Below are positions 26,357 through 35,266 of a stretch of 64,000 nucleotides of DNA, piece after piece. The DNA lies in assembly GCF_016907955.1 (NCBI RefSeq), contig NZ_JAFBCX010000009.1, positions 248,001-312,000 of the forward strand, in the 5' to 3' direction. The DNA is from Lentzea nigeriaca (GTDB taxonomy: Bacteria; Actinomycetota; Actinomycetes; Mycobacteriales; Pseudonocardiaceae). The notes under the pieces are model-generated. The model worked only from the letters and a program-made list of their open reading frames with translations, searched no databases and had not been told where the DNA came from. Position 1 is the first letter of the stretch; each line of letters begins with the position of its first letter. Both the position numbers and the translations under genes were made by a program.

Positions 26357-27588
26357 TGGGCGGCGGTCAGCCCCTCCAGCACGGGCACGATGTCGTTGGG
26401 GCTGGGCATGGCGAGCCAGGAGGCGTACAGCCGCTCGGTGCCAGCCGCGAACGCCGGGTCCTCGATGACCTGCATGAGCCGTTTCCGCATCTCGTCGACG
26501 GTCTGCTCGTCCTGGTCGATGGTCAGCCCTGCGCCGTTGTCGAGCGCGTAGCGGGAGTAGGTGAACGACTCGAAGCCGCCGGAGTCGATCAGCTGCGGCA
26601 CCTTGTGCGCGATGGCCGTGGTCAGCGTTCCGCCGCCGCCGTGGTGGATGATCGCCGAGCACGTGGGCAGCAGCTGACCGAGCGGCACGAAGTCCACAGT
26701 GGACACGTTCGGCGGGACGGTCTGTCCTGCCAGCTGTTCGGCGTTGAGGGTGGCGACGACCTCGATGTCGAGACCACCCACCATCTCGAGCATCGTCGCG
26801 ATGGCCGCTTCCGGGCCGCCGATGTTGCGATGGGACATGCCGAGCGTCAGGGCGACGCGGGGCCTCTCCGGCTTGCCGTAGAGCGATTCCGGCACCGTCT
26901 GCACGCCCGTGTACGGCAGGCGGCGGACGGGAACCACCCTGGTGCCGGTCGGGATGCGCAGCTCCTCGGGGGTGGGGTCGATCGTCCACTGGCCGAGCAG
27001 CAGTTCGTCGTCGAGCTCGACACCGTGGCGCTGCGCCAGCGGGCGCATCATCTCGACCAGCGGGTTGGTGGTGCGGGGAAGGTTCTCGACCGCCCAGCCG
27101 CAGTAGTCGGGGCCCCAGAGCTGCCGCGCGTGGGCCGCGCCGCTGACACGAGCCGCGATGGCCGCCGCCGGCCAGAGCATGTCCCACAGCACCAGGTCCG
27201 GTTTCCACGCCACCGCGAAGTCGACCAGGTCGTCGACGCCCGGCAGTCGGCCGGGGCCGTGGTGGAACATGCGCATCGACGTCATCAGGAAGGTGGCGAA
27301 CATCGTCGCCGCCTCGCTCTCGGCCGGATCGTCCTGGAACGCCTCGATGACGCGGTCCCGGTCCTCGTCGGCGAGCGTGAACCGCTGAACCGTCTCGTAG
27401 TCGAGCGACGGCATGGTGTCCTTGTCGCCCAGCCCGACCGCGTTGAGGCCCGCGGCGGTGATCGTGTCCGCGAGATCGTGGGACGAGGCGAAGCACACCT
27501 CGTGACCGGCACCCTGCAACGCCCACGCGAGCGGGATGGCCGGGTAGAGATGCGATGCCGCTGGCCACACGGCGAACATCACGCGCAT
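26344..27588 (-). CDS. GT1-family glycosyltransferase (2)
   Basis: A 414-residue GT-B enzyme, ATG 27588 behind GAGGAG. It opens MRVMFAVWPAASHLYPAIPL and carries the donor motif IIHHGGGGTLTTAIAHKVPQ. It is paralogous to glycosyltransferase 1 along its whole length, including the QWTIDPTP stretch. It faces away from the DNA glycosylase gene across an 86-bp divergent promoter region. Which of the two sugar classes it transfers cannot be told from sequence. Its 3' end enters the long inverted repeat. Confidence 0.92.
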   Translation of the reverse strand: MRVMFAVWPAASHLYPAIPLAWALQGAGHEVCFASSHDLADTITAAGLNAVGLGDKDTMPSLDYETVQRFTLADEDRDRVIEAFQDDPAESEAATMFATFLMTSMRMFHHGPGRLPGVDDLVDFAVAWKPDLVLWDMLWPAAAIAARVSGAAHARQLWGPDYCGWAVENLPRTTNPLVEMMRPLAQRHGVELDDELLLGQWTIDPTPEELRIPTGTRVVPVRRLPYTGVQTVPESLYGKPERPRVALTLGMSHRNIGGPEAAIATMLEMVGGLDIEVVATLNAEQLAGQTVPPNVSTVDFVPLGQLLPTCSAIIHHGGGGTLTTAIAHKVPQLIDSGGFESFTYSRYALDNGAGLTIDQDEQTVDEMRKRLMQVIEDPAFAAGTERLYASWLAMPSPNDIVPVLEGLTAAHRDQ

Positions 27589-27674
27589 GGTGAACTCCTC
27601 GTTCTCGGTGTCACCGCCCAAACTCCCGCCACGTGGTCGAGCACAGCTCGAGCCCCGCGCGTGATACTCGCGCC

Positions 27675-28796
27675 ATGACGTGGAACGCAGTTGTCGCCAG
27701 GCGGCTCGATCGGCACGGGCTCGCCGCGCCCCGCGACTGGACGCCCGCGGACGCGGTGAGCGCGATGTGCGGTGCGCACGCGCAGGTGCTGTCCGCGGCC
27801 GAGCTGTCGGTCGGCCTGCGGGTGCCGGGAGCGACCCGCACGACCGTGCGCGAGGCGCTGTGGGAGGAACGCAGCCTGGTCAAGACCTACGGCCCGCGCG
27901 GCACCGTGCACCTGTTCGCGGCCCGCGACCTGCCGATGTGGACGGGCGCGCTGGACTCGATCCCGCCGGTGGCCAACCACTTCACCCCCGACGTCAGGAT
28001 GTCGCCGGAGCAGGTCGACCAGGTCGTGGCGGCGATCGCGGAGATCCTCAAGGAAACCGAGATGACGCCGGACGAGCTGACCGGCGAGATCGTCGACCGG
28101 GTCGGCTCGTGGGCGGGCGACCTCGTGATGCCCGCGTTCCAGGGGTTCTGGCCGCGCTGGCGGCAGGCGATCTCGACCGCGGCCAACCGCGGCGCGCTCT
28201 GCTTCGGACCCAACCGCGGCCGCAAGGTCACCTACACGAGCCCCCAGCGCTGGCTGCCCGGCTTCGAGCCGATGGCGGACGGGATGTCCGAGCTGCTGCG
28301 CCGGTACCTGCACGCCTACGGCCCGGTGACGCCGCAGCAGTTCGCGCAGTGGCTCAACGCTCCCCGCGGCTGGGCCACCGGCCTCTTCGAGTCCCTTGTG
28401 GACGAACTGGAACCCGTCGAGGTCAACGGCGCCAAGGCGTGGCAGCTCGCCGGCGACACCCAGGAGGACGCGACGCCGGGCGGTGTCCGGCTGCTGCCCT
28501 ACTTCGACGCCTACACGGTCGGCTGCCACCCGCGTGAGCTGGTGTTCCCCGGCAAGGCCTTCGACCGCGCCCTCGCCGCCGGCCAGGCGGGCAACTTCCC
28601 CGTGCTGCTGGTCGACGGCGCCGTCTCCGGTGTGTGGCACCAGAAGCGGTCCGGCCGGAAGCTCGCCATCACCGTCGAGCCGATCGGCAAGGTCGCGCGC
28701 AAGGCGTTGGAGGAGCAGGTGGAACGGGTCGCGGCGATCCTGGAGGGCACGCCGACGCTGACCATCGGGACCGTGACCGTCGGTGCGCACGCCTGA
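27675..28796 (+). CDS. AlkZ/YcaQ-family DNA glycosylase (HTH_42), probable self-resistance
   Basis: A 373-residue winged-helix protein of the HTH_42 family. Known members (AlkZ for azinomycin, others in trioxacarcin-, LL-D49194- and hedamycin-type clusters) excise DNA bases alkylated by the producer's own toxin. The catalytic site of AlkZ is a Gln-x-Gln motif; the aligned place here reads HAQ (His35, Gln37) in MCGAHAQVLSAAE, so a His stands at the first position. The following GPRGTVHLFAARDLPMW region is the typical beta-hairpin segment. The gene starts its own operon with a lipocalin-like protein. It is the strongest sign that the cluster product is a DNA alkylator. Confidence 0.85.
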   Translation: MTWNAVVARRLDRHGLAAPRDWTPADAVSAMCGAHAQVLSAAELSVGLRVPGATRTTVREALWEERSLVKTYGPRGTVHLFAARDLPMWTGALDSIPPVANHFTPDVRMSPEQVDQVVAAIAEILKETEMTPDELTGEIVDRVGSWAGDLVMPAFQGFWPRWRQAISTAANRGALCFGPNRGRKVTYTSPQRWLPGFEPMADGMSELLRRYLHAYGPVTPQQFAQWLNAPRGWATGLFESLVDELEPVEVNGAKAWQLAGDTQEDATPGGVRLLPYFDAYTVGCHPRELVFPGKAFDRALAAGQAGNFPVLLVDGAVSGVWHQKRSGRKLAITVEPIGKVARKALEEQVERVAAILEGTPTLTIGTVTVGAHA

Positions 28797-29133
28797 CACC
28801 GCGGGCGCCTGGACCGCCGAGGTGCGCAGGCCACGCGGAACGTTCACCCGCAGCCTGCGCTTCACCTCCGACGGCCGGGCGTTCCTCGACCACGCGGGCG
28901 TCGGCACGTGGCAGCGGACCGGCGACGGCTTCACGTTCCGGATCACCGAGCCGATCGTCGTGGACGGCCGGTGCACCGGATGGGTCGCCATCGAGCAGCA
29001 CGCCGTCTGGGACGGTGATTCCTTCGCCGCACACGGTGTCTCGGTCGTGCACGACGCCACCGGCAACCCGTCCTACCGAGTGCCGGTGGCGATCACGGCA
29101 CGTCACGAGATCCGCACGGCGATGTTTCCCTGA
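28783..29133 (+). CDS. Lipocalin/AOC-like small protein (c)
   Basis: A 116-residue cytoplasmic protein, GTG 28783, overlapping the glycosylase gene by 14 nt. The pattern GAWTAEVRRPRG, then GVGTWQRTGDGFTFRI, GWVAIEQ and WDGDSFAAHGVS matches the barrel pattern of the protein at 30176. AOC-like barrels include pericyclase and spirocyclase enzymes in other antibiotic pathways, and a cyclisation role is possible but unproven. Its 3' end overlaps the convergent MDR gene by 31 nt. Confidence 0.7.
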   Translation: MRTPDTAGAWTAEVRRPRGTFTRSLRFTSDGRAFLDHAGVGTWQRTGDGFTFRITEPIVVDGRCTGWVAIEQHAVWDGDSFAAHGVSVVHDATGNPSYRVPVAITARHEIRTAMFP

Positions 29134-30113
29134 TACTTGCCGGAGAGCAGGTCGAGCAGCGCGCCGGGCGCGGCGTCGATACCACCCTCCACAATGGTCT
29201 GCGGGAACACGAACCTGCCCTCCGCCAGCCACTGCGCGAAGTGGGAGGTCCAGTTCCAGATCTGCTCTGGCGTGTGGTAGGTCGCGTACGGGCGCAGCTC
29301 GAGGTGCTTGCAGATCGCGGTCATCAGGTCGAGCCTCGGCTGGCCGCCGCTACCGCCGATCTGGCCGGACAGCGCACCGCACAACGCGAACCGCGCGTGC
29401 GGGCGGGCCACCTGGATCGCGGCCTCGAACTGCTCGCCGCCGACGTTGTCGAAGAAGACCGAGATGCCGTCGGGCGCGTGCTTGCGCAGCTGGTCGATGA
29501 CGGGCCCGTCCTTGTAGTTGAACGCGGCGTCGTAGCCGAGCTCGCCGACCAGGAAGTCGATCTTCTCCTGGCTGCCCGCGCTGCCGATCACCTTGGCGGC
29601 GCCGAGGTTCTTCGCGATCTGCCCGGCGAGCGAGCCGACGCCGCCTGCCGCACCGGACACGAACACGACGTCGCCCTCGCCCACGCGCGCGATGTCGGCC
29701 ATGCCGTAGTACGCCGTCGGTCCCTGGCTGAGGAAGTACGACGAGCTGGGGAACATCGAGGCGTCGACCTTGTAGTACTGCTCGGCGGGGCCGACGGAGT
29801 ACTCGCACCAGCCGCCCATGGTCTGCACGGTGTCCCCGACGGCGAGCGCCGGGCTGTTGGAGGCGACGACCGTGCCGACCTCTCCGCCGCCGATGCGGCC
29901 GCCGACCTGGTACGGGGGAACGGGAAGCGGGCAGTCGGGGCGCATCAGGTCCTGGTACGCCGCGGCCACGAACACGAAGTCCGTGCGCACGACGACCTCA
30001 CCGTCGCCGGGCTCGGGCACGTCGACCTCGACCACCGAGAAGTACTCGGGCGAGATGGCGCCGTCCAGGTGCTTGAACAGCTGGACTTCCTTGGCCTTCT
30101 GGGGAATTTCCAT
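29103..30113 (-). CDS. Zinc-independent MDR-family NADP oxidoreductase
   Basis: A 336-residue medium-chain reductase of the 2-alkenal/prostaglandin reductase group. The NADP loop is SGAAGGVGSLAGQIAKNLGA and the YKDGP segment carries the usual Tyr; structural zinc ligands are absent. Such enzymes reduce alpha,beta-unsaturated ketones. In the cluster it could saturate an enone of the aglycone or of an aculose-like sugar, or detoxify electrophiles. It is placed back to back with the lipocalin-like gene at 30176. Confidence 0.85.
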   Translation of the reverse strand: MEIPQKAKEVQLFKHLDGAISPEYFSVVEVDVPEPGDGEVVVRTDFVFVAAAYQDLMRPDCPLPVPPYQVGGRIGGGEVGTVVASNSPALAVGDTVQTMGGWCEYSVGPAEQYYKVDASMFPSSSYFLSQGPTAYYGMADIARVGEGDVVFVSGAAGGVGSLAGQIAKNLGAAKVIGSAGSQEKIDFLVGELGYDAAFNYKDGPVIDQLRKHAPDGISVFFDNVGGEQFEAAIQVARPHARFALCGALSGQIGGSGGQPRLDLMTAICKHLELRPYATYHTPEQIWNWTSHFAQWLAEGRFVFPQTIVEGGIDAAPGALLDLLSGKYQGNIAVRIS

Positions 30114-30175
30114 GGCCAGATCGTCGTCGTCCCAGCTCGAGTGGCAGTCGAGGCGACCGGCCTAGCTTCGGGTGC

Positions 30176-30610
30176 GTGACTGCGAACGTCGACCAATCAT
30201 TGGCGAAGATGACCGCGTTGTCGTCCTTCGACGAGTCCTCACCCGCAGGCACGTGGGTCGAGCGCTTTTCGGTGGACGGCGTGGAGAAGACCGGCACGCT
30301 GCACTTCACCCCGAACGGACGGGTGTTCATCATCGCGGGCCCGCCGCACGGTGGAGCCGGCGCGGGATCGTGGCGGGCGACCGGCGAGGGCACGTTCTCG
30401 TACCGGATCGCCGAACGGATCCTGGGCCCCGGCGGGGAGTTCATCGGCTGGGTCGACATCGACCACGAAGCCGTTCAGGACGGGGACTCGTTCTCCAGCA
30501 CCGGTGTCTCGCGCGTCTACGACGCCGAGGACCGGCTGGTGACGACCGTCGCCATGCGTGCGGACGGGACTCGAGTGCGGCTTGAGGGCGGATCGACCAC
30601 CGCCTCCTAG
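30176..30610 (+). CDS. Lipocalin/AOC-like small protein (d)
   Basis: A 144-residue protein, GTG start at 30176 without a clear ribosome site. The barrel signatures are GTWVERFSVDG, GAGSWRATGEGTFSYRI, GWVDIDHEAVQDGDSFSSTG and a final VYDAEDRLVTTVAMR strand. It has no signal peptide, unlike the pair at 16425-17389. It shares motif order with the protein at 28783. Four such barrels in one cluster are unusual. It immediately precedes the second DrrAB pair and may be co-transcribed with it. Confidence 0.7.
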   Translation: MTANVDQSLAKMTALSSFDESSPAGTWVERFSVDGVEKTGTLHFTPNGRVFIIAGPPHGGAGAGSWRATGEGTFSYRIAERILGPGGEFIGWVDIDHEAVQDGDSFSSTGVSRVYDAEDRLVTTVAMRADGTRVRLEGGSTTAS

Positions 30611-30650
30611 GTTTCGCACGTGGTCCCACATCTGGACAAGGGAGAAAGTC

Positions 30651-31631
30651 ATGACTGAAGCGATCGTCGCCGAAGGGCTGACGAAGCGTTTCGGTGATGT
30701 CGTCGCGCTGGACGGCCTGAGCCTCTCGGTGAAAGAGGGCACGGTGCTGGGTGTGCTCGGGCCGAACGGCGCCGGCAAGACGACCACCGTGCGTGTGCTC
30801 GCGACCCTGCTGCGGCCCGACTCCGGACGCGCCGTCGTCAACGGCGTCGACGTGCTCGCGAACCCCATGGCGGTGCGCCGCCAGATCGGCCTGTCCGGTC
30901 AGTACGCCGCCGTCGACGAGGACCTCACCGCCCAGGAGAACCTGGAGATGATCGGCAGGCTGTACCACCTCGGGTGGAGCGCGGCCCGCAAGCGCGCGGT
31001 GGAACTGCTGGAGCGCTTCGACCTCGCCGACGTCGCCGGGCGTTACGTGAAGGGCTTCTCCGGCGGTATGCGCCGCCGCGTGGACCTCGCGTGCGCGCTC
31101 GTCGCGAAGCCGTCCGTGCTGTTCCTGGACGAGCCCACGACCGGTCTCGACCCGCGGGCTCGCGTCGGCCTGTGGGAGGTCATCACCGAGCTCGTGGCGC
31201 AGGGCAGCACGTTGCTGCTCACCACGCAGTACCTGGAGGAGGCCGACCAGCTGGCCGACCGGATCGCGGTCATCGACCACGGCAAGGTCATCGCGGAAGG
31301 CACTCCGGACAAGCTGAAGTACGACCTCGGCGGCGACCGGCTGGAGCTCACCGTCGCGTCGGCGTCCGACGTTGCGCCCGCGCGGGAGGCGATCGCCCGC
31401 ATCGCCAACGGTGACGTCACCGTCGACGAGGAGATCCACCAGCTGATCGTGCCGGTCACCAACGGCCCGGAGGCGCTGCCGGCCGCCATCCGGTTGCTGG
31501 ACGACGCCAACGTGACCGTCATCGGCACGAACGTTCGTCGCCCCAGCCTGGACGAGGTGTTCTTCTCGCTCACCGCGAAGACGCCGGAGACGGCCGCCGA
31601 GCCCGAGCTCGCGAAGGAGCCAGTGGCATGA
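30651..31631 (+). CDS. ABC transporter ATPase, DrrA-like (2)
   Basis: A 326-residue ATPase, ATG 30651 behind AAGGGAG. Walker A GPNGAGKTT, signature FSGGMRRRVDLA, Walker B LFLDEPTTGLDP and the C-terminal DrrA extension with PSLDEVFFSLT are present. It is translationally coupled to the permease. It is closer to canonical DrrA than the ATPase at 10535, and so is a good candidate for the exporter of the mature glycoside. Confidence 0.93.
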   Translation: MTEAIVAEGLTKRFGDVVALDGLSLSVKEGTVLGVLGPNGAGKTTTVRVLATLLRPDSGRAVVNGVDVLANPMAVRRQIGLSGQYAAVDEDLTAQENLEMIGRLYHLGWSAARKRAVELLERFDLADVAGRYVKGFSGGMRRRVDLACALVAKPSVLFLDEPTTGLDPRARVGLWEVITELVAQGSTLLLTTQYLEEADQLADRIAVIDHGKVIAEGTPDKLKYDLGGDRLELTVASASDVAPAREAIARIANGDVTVDEEIHQLIVPVTNGPEALPAAIRLLDDANVTVIGTNVRRPSLDEVFFSLTAKTPETAAEPELAKEPVA

Positions 31632-32422
31632 GCATCGCCTACGCCATCAGCGACAGCCTTGCGCTGACCCACCGCAACCTCGTCAAGAACCTGCGCAACC
31701 TCACGATCATCGTGTGGGGCGCGTTCGTGCCGATCCTGACCGCGCTGCTGTACGCGTTCGTACTCGGCAGCGCGATCGAGATCCCCGGTGTCTCGTACCG
31801 CGAGTACATGGTCGTCGGCATCCTGGTGAACTCGGTGCTGACGGCGTCGACGAACACCGCCGTCGGCATCGGTGAGGACATGAAGAAGGGCCTCATCGAC
31901 CGGTTCCGCTCGCTGCCCATCGCCCAGCCGTCCGTCCTCATCGGACGGACGACGAGCGACGTGCTGAACGTCGTGCTGACGGTCGCCCTGATGGCCCTCA
32001 CGGGTCTGGCGATCGGCTGGCGCATCCGTTCGTCGTTCCTCGACGCGTTGGCGGGCTTCGCTCTGCTGCTGCTCTTCGCCTACGCCGCCATGTGGATCAC
32101 CGCGTGGATCGGCGTGCGGTCGAAGTCGGTGGAGGTCATGGCGAACTCGCTGTACCTCTTCCTGATGCCGCTGGTGTTCGTGTCGAACGCGTTCGTGCCC
32201 ACCACCGGCATGCCGGGGTGGCTGCGCCCGATCGCCGAGTGGAACCCGGTGTCGGCCGTGGTGTCCGCCTGCCGCGTGCTGTTCGGCAACATGCCGCCGG
32301 CGACCGAGGGCGCGTGGCCGATGGTGAACCCGATCGCCGCCACGCTGCTGTACGTGGCCGTCATTCTGCTGATCTTCGTCCCGCTCGCCACCCGCCGGTT
32401 CAAGAAGACCGTCGGGCAGTAA
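31628..32422 (+). CDS. ABC-2 permease, DrrB-like (2)
   Basis: A 264-residue membrane protein with about six transmembrane segments and the ABC-2 motif AEWNPVSAVVSACRVLFG. Its start overlaps the ATPase stop by 4 nt. With 30651 it forms a DrrAB-type drug exporter. It is followed after 10 nt by glycosyltransferase 3, tying export to glycosylation in one operon. Confidence 0.92.
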   Translation: MSIAYAISDSLALTHRNLVKNLRNLTIIVWGAFVPILTALLYAFVLGSAIEIPGVSYREYMVVGILVNSVLTASTNTAVGIGEDMKKGLIDRFRSLPIAQPSVLIGRTTSDVLNVVLTVALMALTGLAIGWRIRSSFLDALAGFALLLLFAYAAMWITAWIGVRSKSVEVMANSLYLFLMPLVFVSNAFVPTTGMPGWLRPIAEWNPVSAVVSACRVLFGNMPPATEGAWPMVNPIAATLLYVAVILLIFVPLATRRFKKTVGQ

Positions 32423-32432
32423 GGAGAAAACC

Positions 32433-33581
32433 GTGCGCGTGTTGTTCATCACCGGCGGTGGCACCGGACCGCTGCACGCTCTGGCGCCCTTCGCCATGGC
32501 CACCAGAAGCGAAGGGCACGAGGTGATCGTGGCAGCGCCCGACGACCACGTGCAGCAGCTCGTGGACGTCGGCCTGCCCGCGGTCGGAGTCTCCAAGCTC
32601 GGCCTCTTCGACGCCATGTTCATCGACCGCAACGGAAACCGCCTCGACCGCCCGCTCGGGCCCGAGGCCGAGCTCGAGTTCGCGAGCCGCGGCTTCGCCC
32701 GCATGGCCGCCGACGCCTACGGCGCCATCTCCGAGCTGGCACGGGCCTGGCGGCCGGACATCGTGGTCGGCGGCACCCGCAACTACGCCGCCGCGTTGAT
32801 CGGCAACCAGCTCAAGATCCCGTACGTGTGCCAGGCGTGGGACGGCATCGAACGCGTGCCGAGCGACCTCGTGTACGCGAGCGACGAGCTCTCGCCGGAG
32901 CTGACCGAGCTGGGCCTCGACCGGATCCCGAAGGAGGACCTGTTCGTCGCGATCACCCCGCCGAGCGTCCGTCCCGCCGACGCGGAGCCCGCGCAGTACA
33001 TGCGCTGGCTGCCGGGCAACCGGCAGATGGCGCTCGAACCGTGGATGTACACCAAGGGTGACAAGCGGCGGGTCCTGATCACCTCCGGCTCCCGTGCCGC
33101 GATGATCCCGGACCTCGGCGTGAACTTCTTCAAGCCGTTGCTGGAGAACCCGGTGTTCGCCGACGTCGAGCTGATCATTCCGACCCCGGAGAAGGTGGCC
33201 GAGCAGCTGCGCGAGCTGCGTCCCGGTCTGCACACCGGCTTCTTCCCGCTCGACATCATCGTGCCCACGTGCGACCTGATGGTGCACCACGGCGGCGGCG
33301 TCACGAGCGCGACGGCGTCCAACGCCGGCGTGCCCCAGCTGGTGCTGGCCGACATGATCGCCTCGGCGGACCCGACCCGCCGGATCGACGCCTACGGGGC
33401 CTCGATCACGTTGCTGCTCAAGGACGCCACGCCGGACGACGTGGCCCAGGCCGCGCAGAAGATGCTGTCCGACCCGTCCTACAGCGTGCGGGCCCGCGCC
33501 CTGCAGCAGGAGATCGCGAACCTGCCCCGTCCCTCCGACGTCGTCAAGGTCATGGAAGACCTGGTCGCCGCCAACCGCTGA
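32433..33581 (+). CDS. GT1-family glycosyltransferase (3)
   Basis: A 382-residue GT-B enzyme starting at GTG 32433 after AAGGAG. It differs from the other two: it opens MRVLFITGGGTGPLHALAPF and its donor motif is LMVHHGGGVTSATASNAGVPQ-like, with HHGGG then Val instead of HHGGGGT. It is shorter by about 30-40 residues. Of the three it is the most likely to handle a different donor, for example the aminosugar whose genes follow, or to make an unusual linkage. A hairpin ends the operon. Confidence 0.9.
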   Translation: MRVLFITGGGTGPLHALAPFAMATRSEGHEVIVAAPDDHVQQLVDVGLPAVGVSKLGLFDAMFIDRNGNRLDRPLGPEAELEFASRGFARMAADAYGAISELARAWRPDIVVGGTRNYAAALIGNQLKIPYVCQAWDGIERVPSDLVYASDELSPELTELGLDRIPKEDLFVAITPPSVRPADAEPAQYMRWLPGNRQMALEPWMYTKGDKRRVLITSGSRAAMIPDLGVNFFKPLLENPVFADVELIIPTPEKVAEQLRELRPGLHTGFFPLDIIVPTCDLMVHHGGGVTSATASNAGVPQLVLADMIASADPTRRIDAYGASITLLLKDATPDDVAQAAQKMLSDPSYSVRARALQQEIANLPRPSDVVKVMEDLVAANR

Positions 33582-33598
33582 CCCCTCCCGCGCGCGTT

Positions 33599-33627
33599 GG
33601 CCGCCTTCCCCGTCCGGGAAGGCGGCC
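33599..33627. terminator. Hairpin terminator between convergent genes
   Basis: Arms GGCCGCCTTCCC (33599-33610) and GGGAAGGCGGCC (33616-33627) pair perfectly over a 5-nt loop, just after glycosyltransferase 3 and 10 bp before the end of the convergent ketoreductase gene. Confidence 0.8.
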
Positions 33628-33636
33628 TTCGGCGTT

Positions 33637-34506
33637 TCACGAGCAGGACTTCCAGAAGGCGGTCACCGCGTCGCGCAGCGAGTGCCGCGGCCGCCAGCCG
33701 AGCAGATCGAGTGCCGGGGTGGGATCGACCTGCAGCCAGCTGGACTTCGCGCGCCAGCCGGTGTCGATGTCCCGTTCCACGACGTGCGCGGGCACCCCGC
33801 TGACCTCGATCAGCAGGTCGACCAGGGACCGCACCGCGACGGCCTCGCCGCGGCCGATGCCGATGATCTCGCCGGAGACCTCGGAGTGCGCGGCGGCGAC
33901 GGCCGCGGCAGCCACGTCGCGCACGTCGACGTAGTCCCGAAAAGCCGACAGCGGGGCCAATTCGACGTCACGGCCAGCCAGCAGGGCCGAGGCGACCTGG
34001 CCGAGCAGGCTCGTCGCGGGCAGACCCGGCCCGACGGCGTTCGCCACCCGCAACACGACGCCGCCCGAGGAGACGACCAGGCGCGCGGCGGCGAGTTTCG
34101 CGACACCGTAGGAGGTGTCCGGCAGCTCAGGCGTCGATCGCCCCGCGGACTCCCCGTGCGGAATCGGGCCGTACTCCAGCACCGAGCCGAGGTGCACGAG
34201 CCGCGGCCGCACGGGCAGAAGGGCAAGGGCTGCCTGGAGGTTCTCGCTCAGCGCGAGACAGCGGGTGGCCATGTCCTCTTCGGACAGTCCCCAGCTGCTC
34301 CCCGTCGCGTCCACGACCGCCGCGCACGAACCGAGGACCTCGGCGAGTGCTTCCGCCGAGGTCCCGGAGAGGTCGAGCGCGCGAAAACGAGGTGCCGGCG
34401 GTGGCTTTCTCGCCACCGCCAGCACCTCGTGTCCCGCGGCCGTGAACGCATCGCACACATGGCGGCCCACGAAACCCGTGCCGCCGAGCACGATCACGTC
34501 CGGCAT
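33637..34506 (-). CDS. dTDP-4-keto-deoxyhexose 4-ketoreductase (2)
   Basis: A 289-residue Rossmann reductase with GGTGFVGRHVCDAF and the catalytic Tyr-Lys in SYGVAKL. It is homologous to the reductase at 21289, with the same RDYVD and WLQ(V/L)D landmarks, but clearly diverged. It is last in a minus-strand operon of aminosugar genes and is therefore the probable 4-ketoreductase of the vancosamine-type branch. Its start lies 2 nt after the N-methyltransferase stop. Confidence 0.85.
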   Translation of the reverse strand: MPDVIVLGGTGFVGRHVCDAFTAAGHEVLAVARKPPPAPRFRALDLSGTSAEALAEVLGSCAAVVDATGSSWGLSEEDMATRCLALSENLQAALALLPVRPRLVHLGSVLEYGPIPHGESAGRSTPELPDTSYGVAKLAAARLVVSSGGVVLRVANAVGPGLPATSLLGQVASALLAGRDVELAPLSAFRDYVDVRDVAAAAVAAAHSEVSGEIIGIGRGEAVAVRSLVDLLIEVSGVPAHVVERDIDTGWRAKSSWLQVDPTPALDLLGWRPRHSLRDAVTAFWKSCS

Positions 34507-34508
34507 GG

Positions 34509-35228
34509 TCAGCCCGCCGCGCGGGCGACCCAGAGGCCCCACGGGAAGCCGTCGACCTCCTGGTGTTCCGCGACGGCACCCGCCGCCTCGAAACCCGCGG
34601 CCAGCTGTTCCCGGCTGAACAGGGTCAGCTGGACCTTCTCGGTGAAATCGCGCAGGCCGGCATCGGAGTCGGCGACGGCGTAGTGCACGACCATCTCGAT
34701 GCGGTCGTCGGCGATGCGGCGGGCGTGCGACAGGCGGACGATCGCGCCGTCCTCCTTCTTCATCAGGTCGCTCGCCACGTGACCGTCGTTGAACCCGTTC
34801 CCGTCGTACCAGGGCTCGATCACGAGCACGCCGCCGGGGTTGAGGTGCTTGAGCAGACCACGGATCAACGCCTCGAACTCGTCGATCGACTCGAGGTGCG
34901 GGATGGCGCACAGGCTCGTGATCGCGTCGAACTTGCGGCCGAGATCGATCTCCTCGCGGAAGTCGACCCGCAGCGTCTTCAGGCCCTCGATGCGGCCGGC
35001 GGCGAAGGCGAGCATCTCCTCCGAGTAGTCCGCGCCGACCACGTCGTCGAACTGCTCGGCCAGGAACTGCAGGTGCAGCCCGGTTCCCGTGCCGAGGTCG
35101 AGCAGGGACTCGGCGTCCGGCGTGTGCTCGCGAACCACCCGCGCCACGTCGAGCGCCTGCGTCTTGAAGTCCTTGCCCCTGCTCTGCATGAGCAGGTCGT
35201 AGGTCTCGACGTAGTCGTCCTTGTACAT
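34509..35228 (-). CDS. dTDP-aminosugar N-methyltransferase (1)
   Basis: A 239-residue SAM-dependent methyltransferase of the DesVI/TylM1 group, with motif I LLDLGTGTG and the family start MYKDDYVETYDLL. DesVI-type enzymes methylate the 3-amino group twice while the sugar is still nucleotide-bound. It is the downstream copy of a tandem pair. Context (3-aminotransferase and 3-C-methyltransferase next door) supports a vancosamine-type substrate. Confidence 0.9.
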   Translation of the reverse strand: MYKDDYVETYDLLMQSRGKDFKTQALDVARVVREHTPDAESLLDLGTGTGLHLQFLAEQFDDVVGADYSEEMLAFAAGRIEGLKTLRVDFREEIDLGRKFDAITSLCAIPHLESIDEFEALIRGLLKHLNPGGVLVIEPWYDGNGFNDGHVASDLMKKEDGAIVRLSHARRIADDRIEMVVHYAVADSDAGLRDFTEKVQLTLFSREQLAAGFEAAGAVAEHQEVDGFPWGLWVARAAG

Positions 35229-35266
35229 GTGTCACATCGCTTTCGTTGGGTTCGGCTTCGTCTTCG

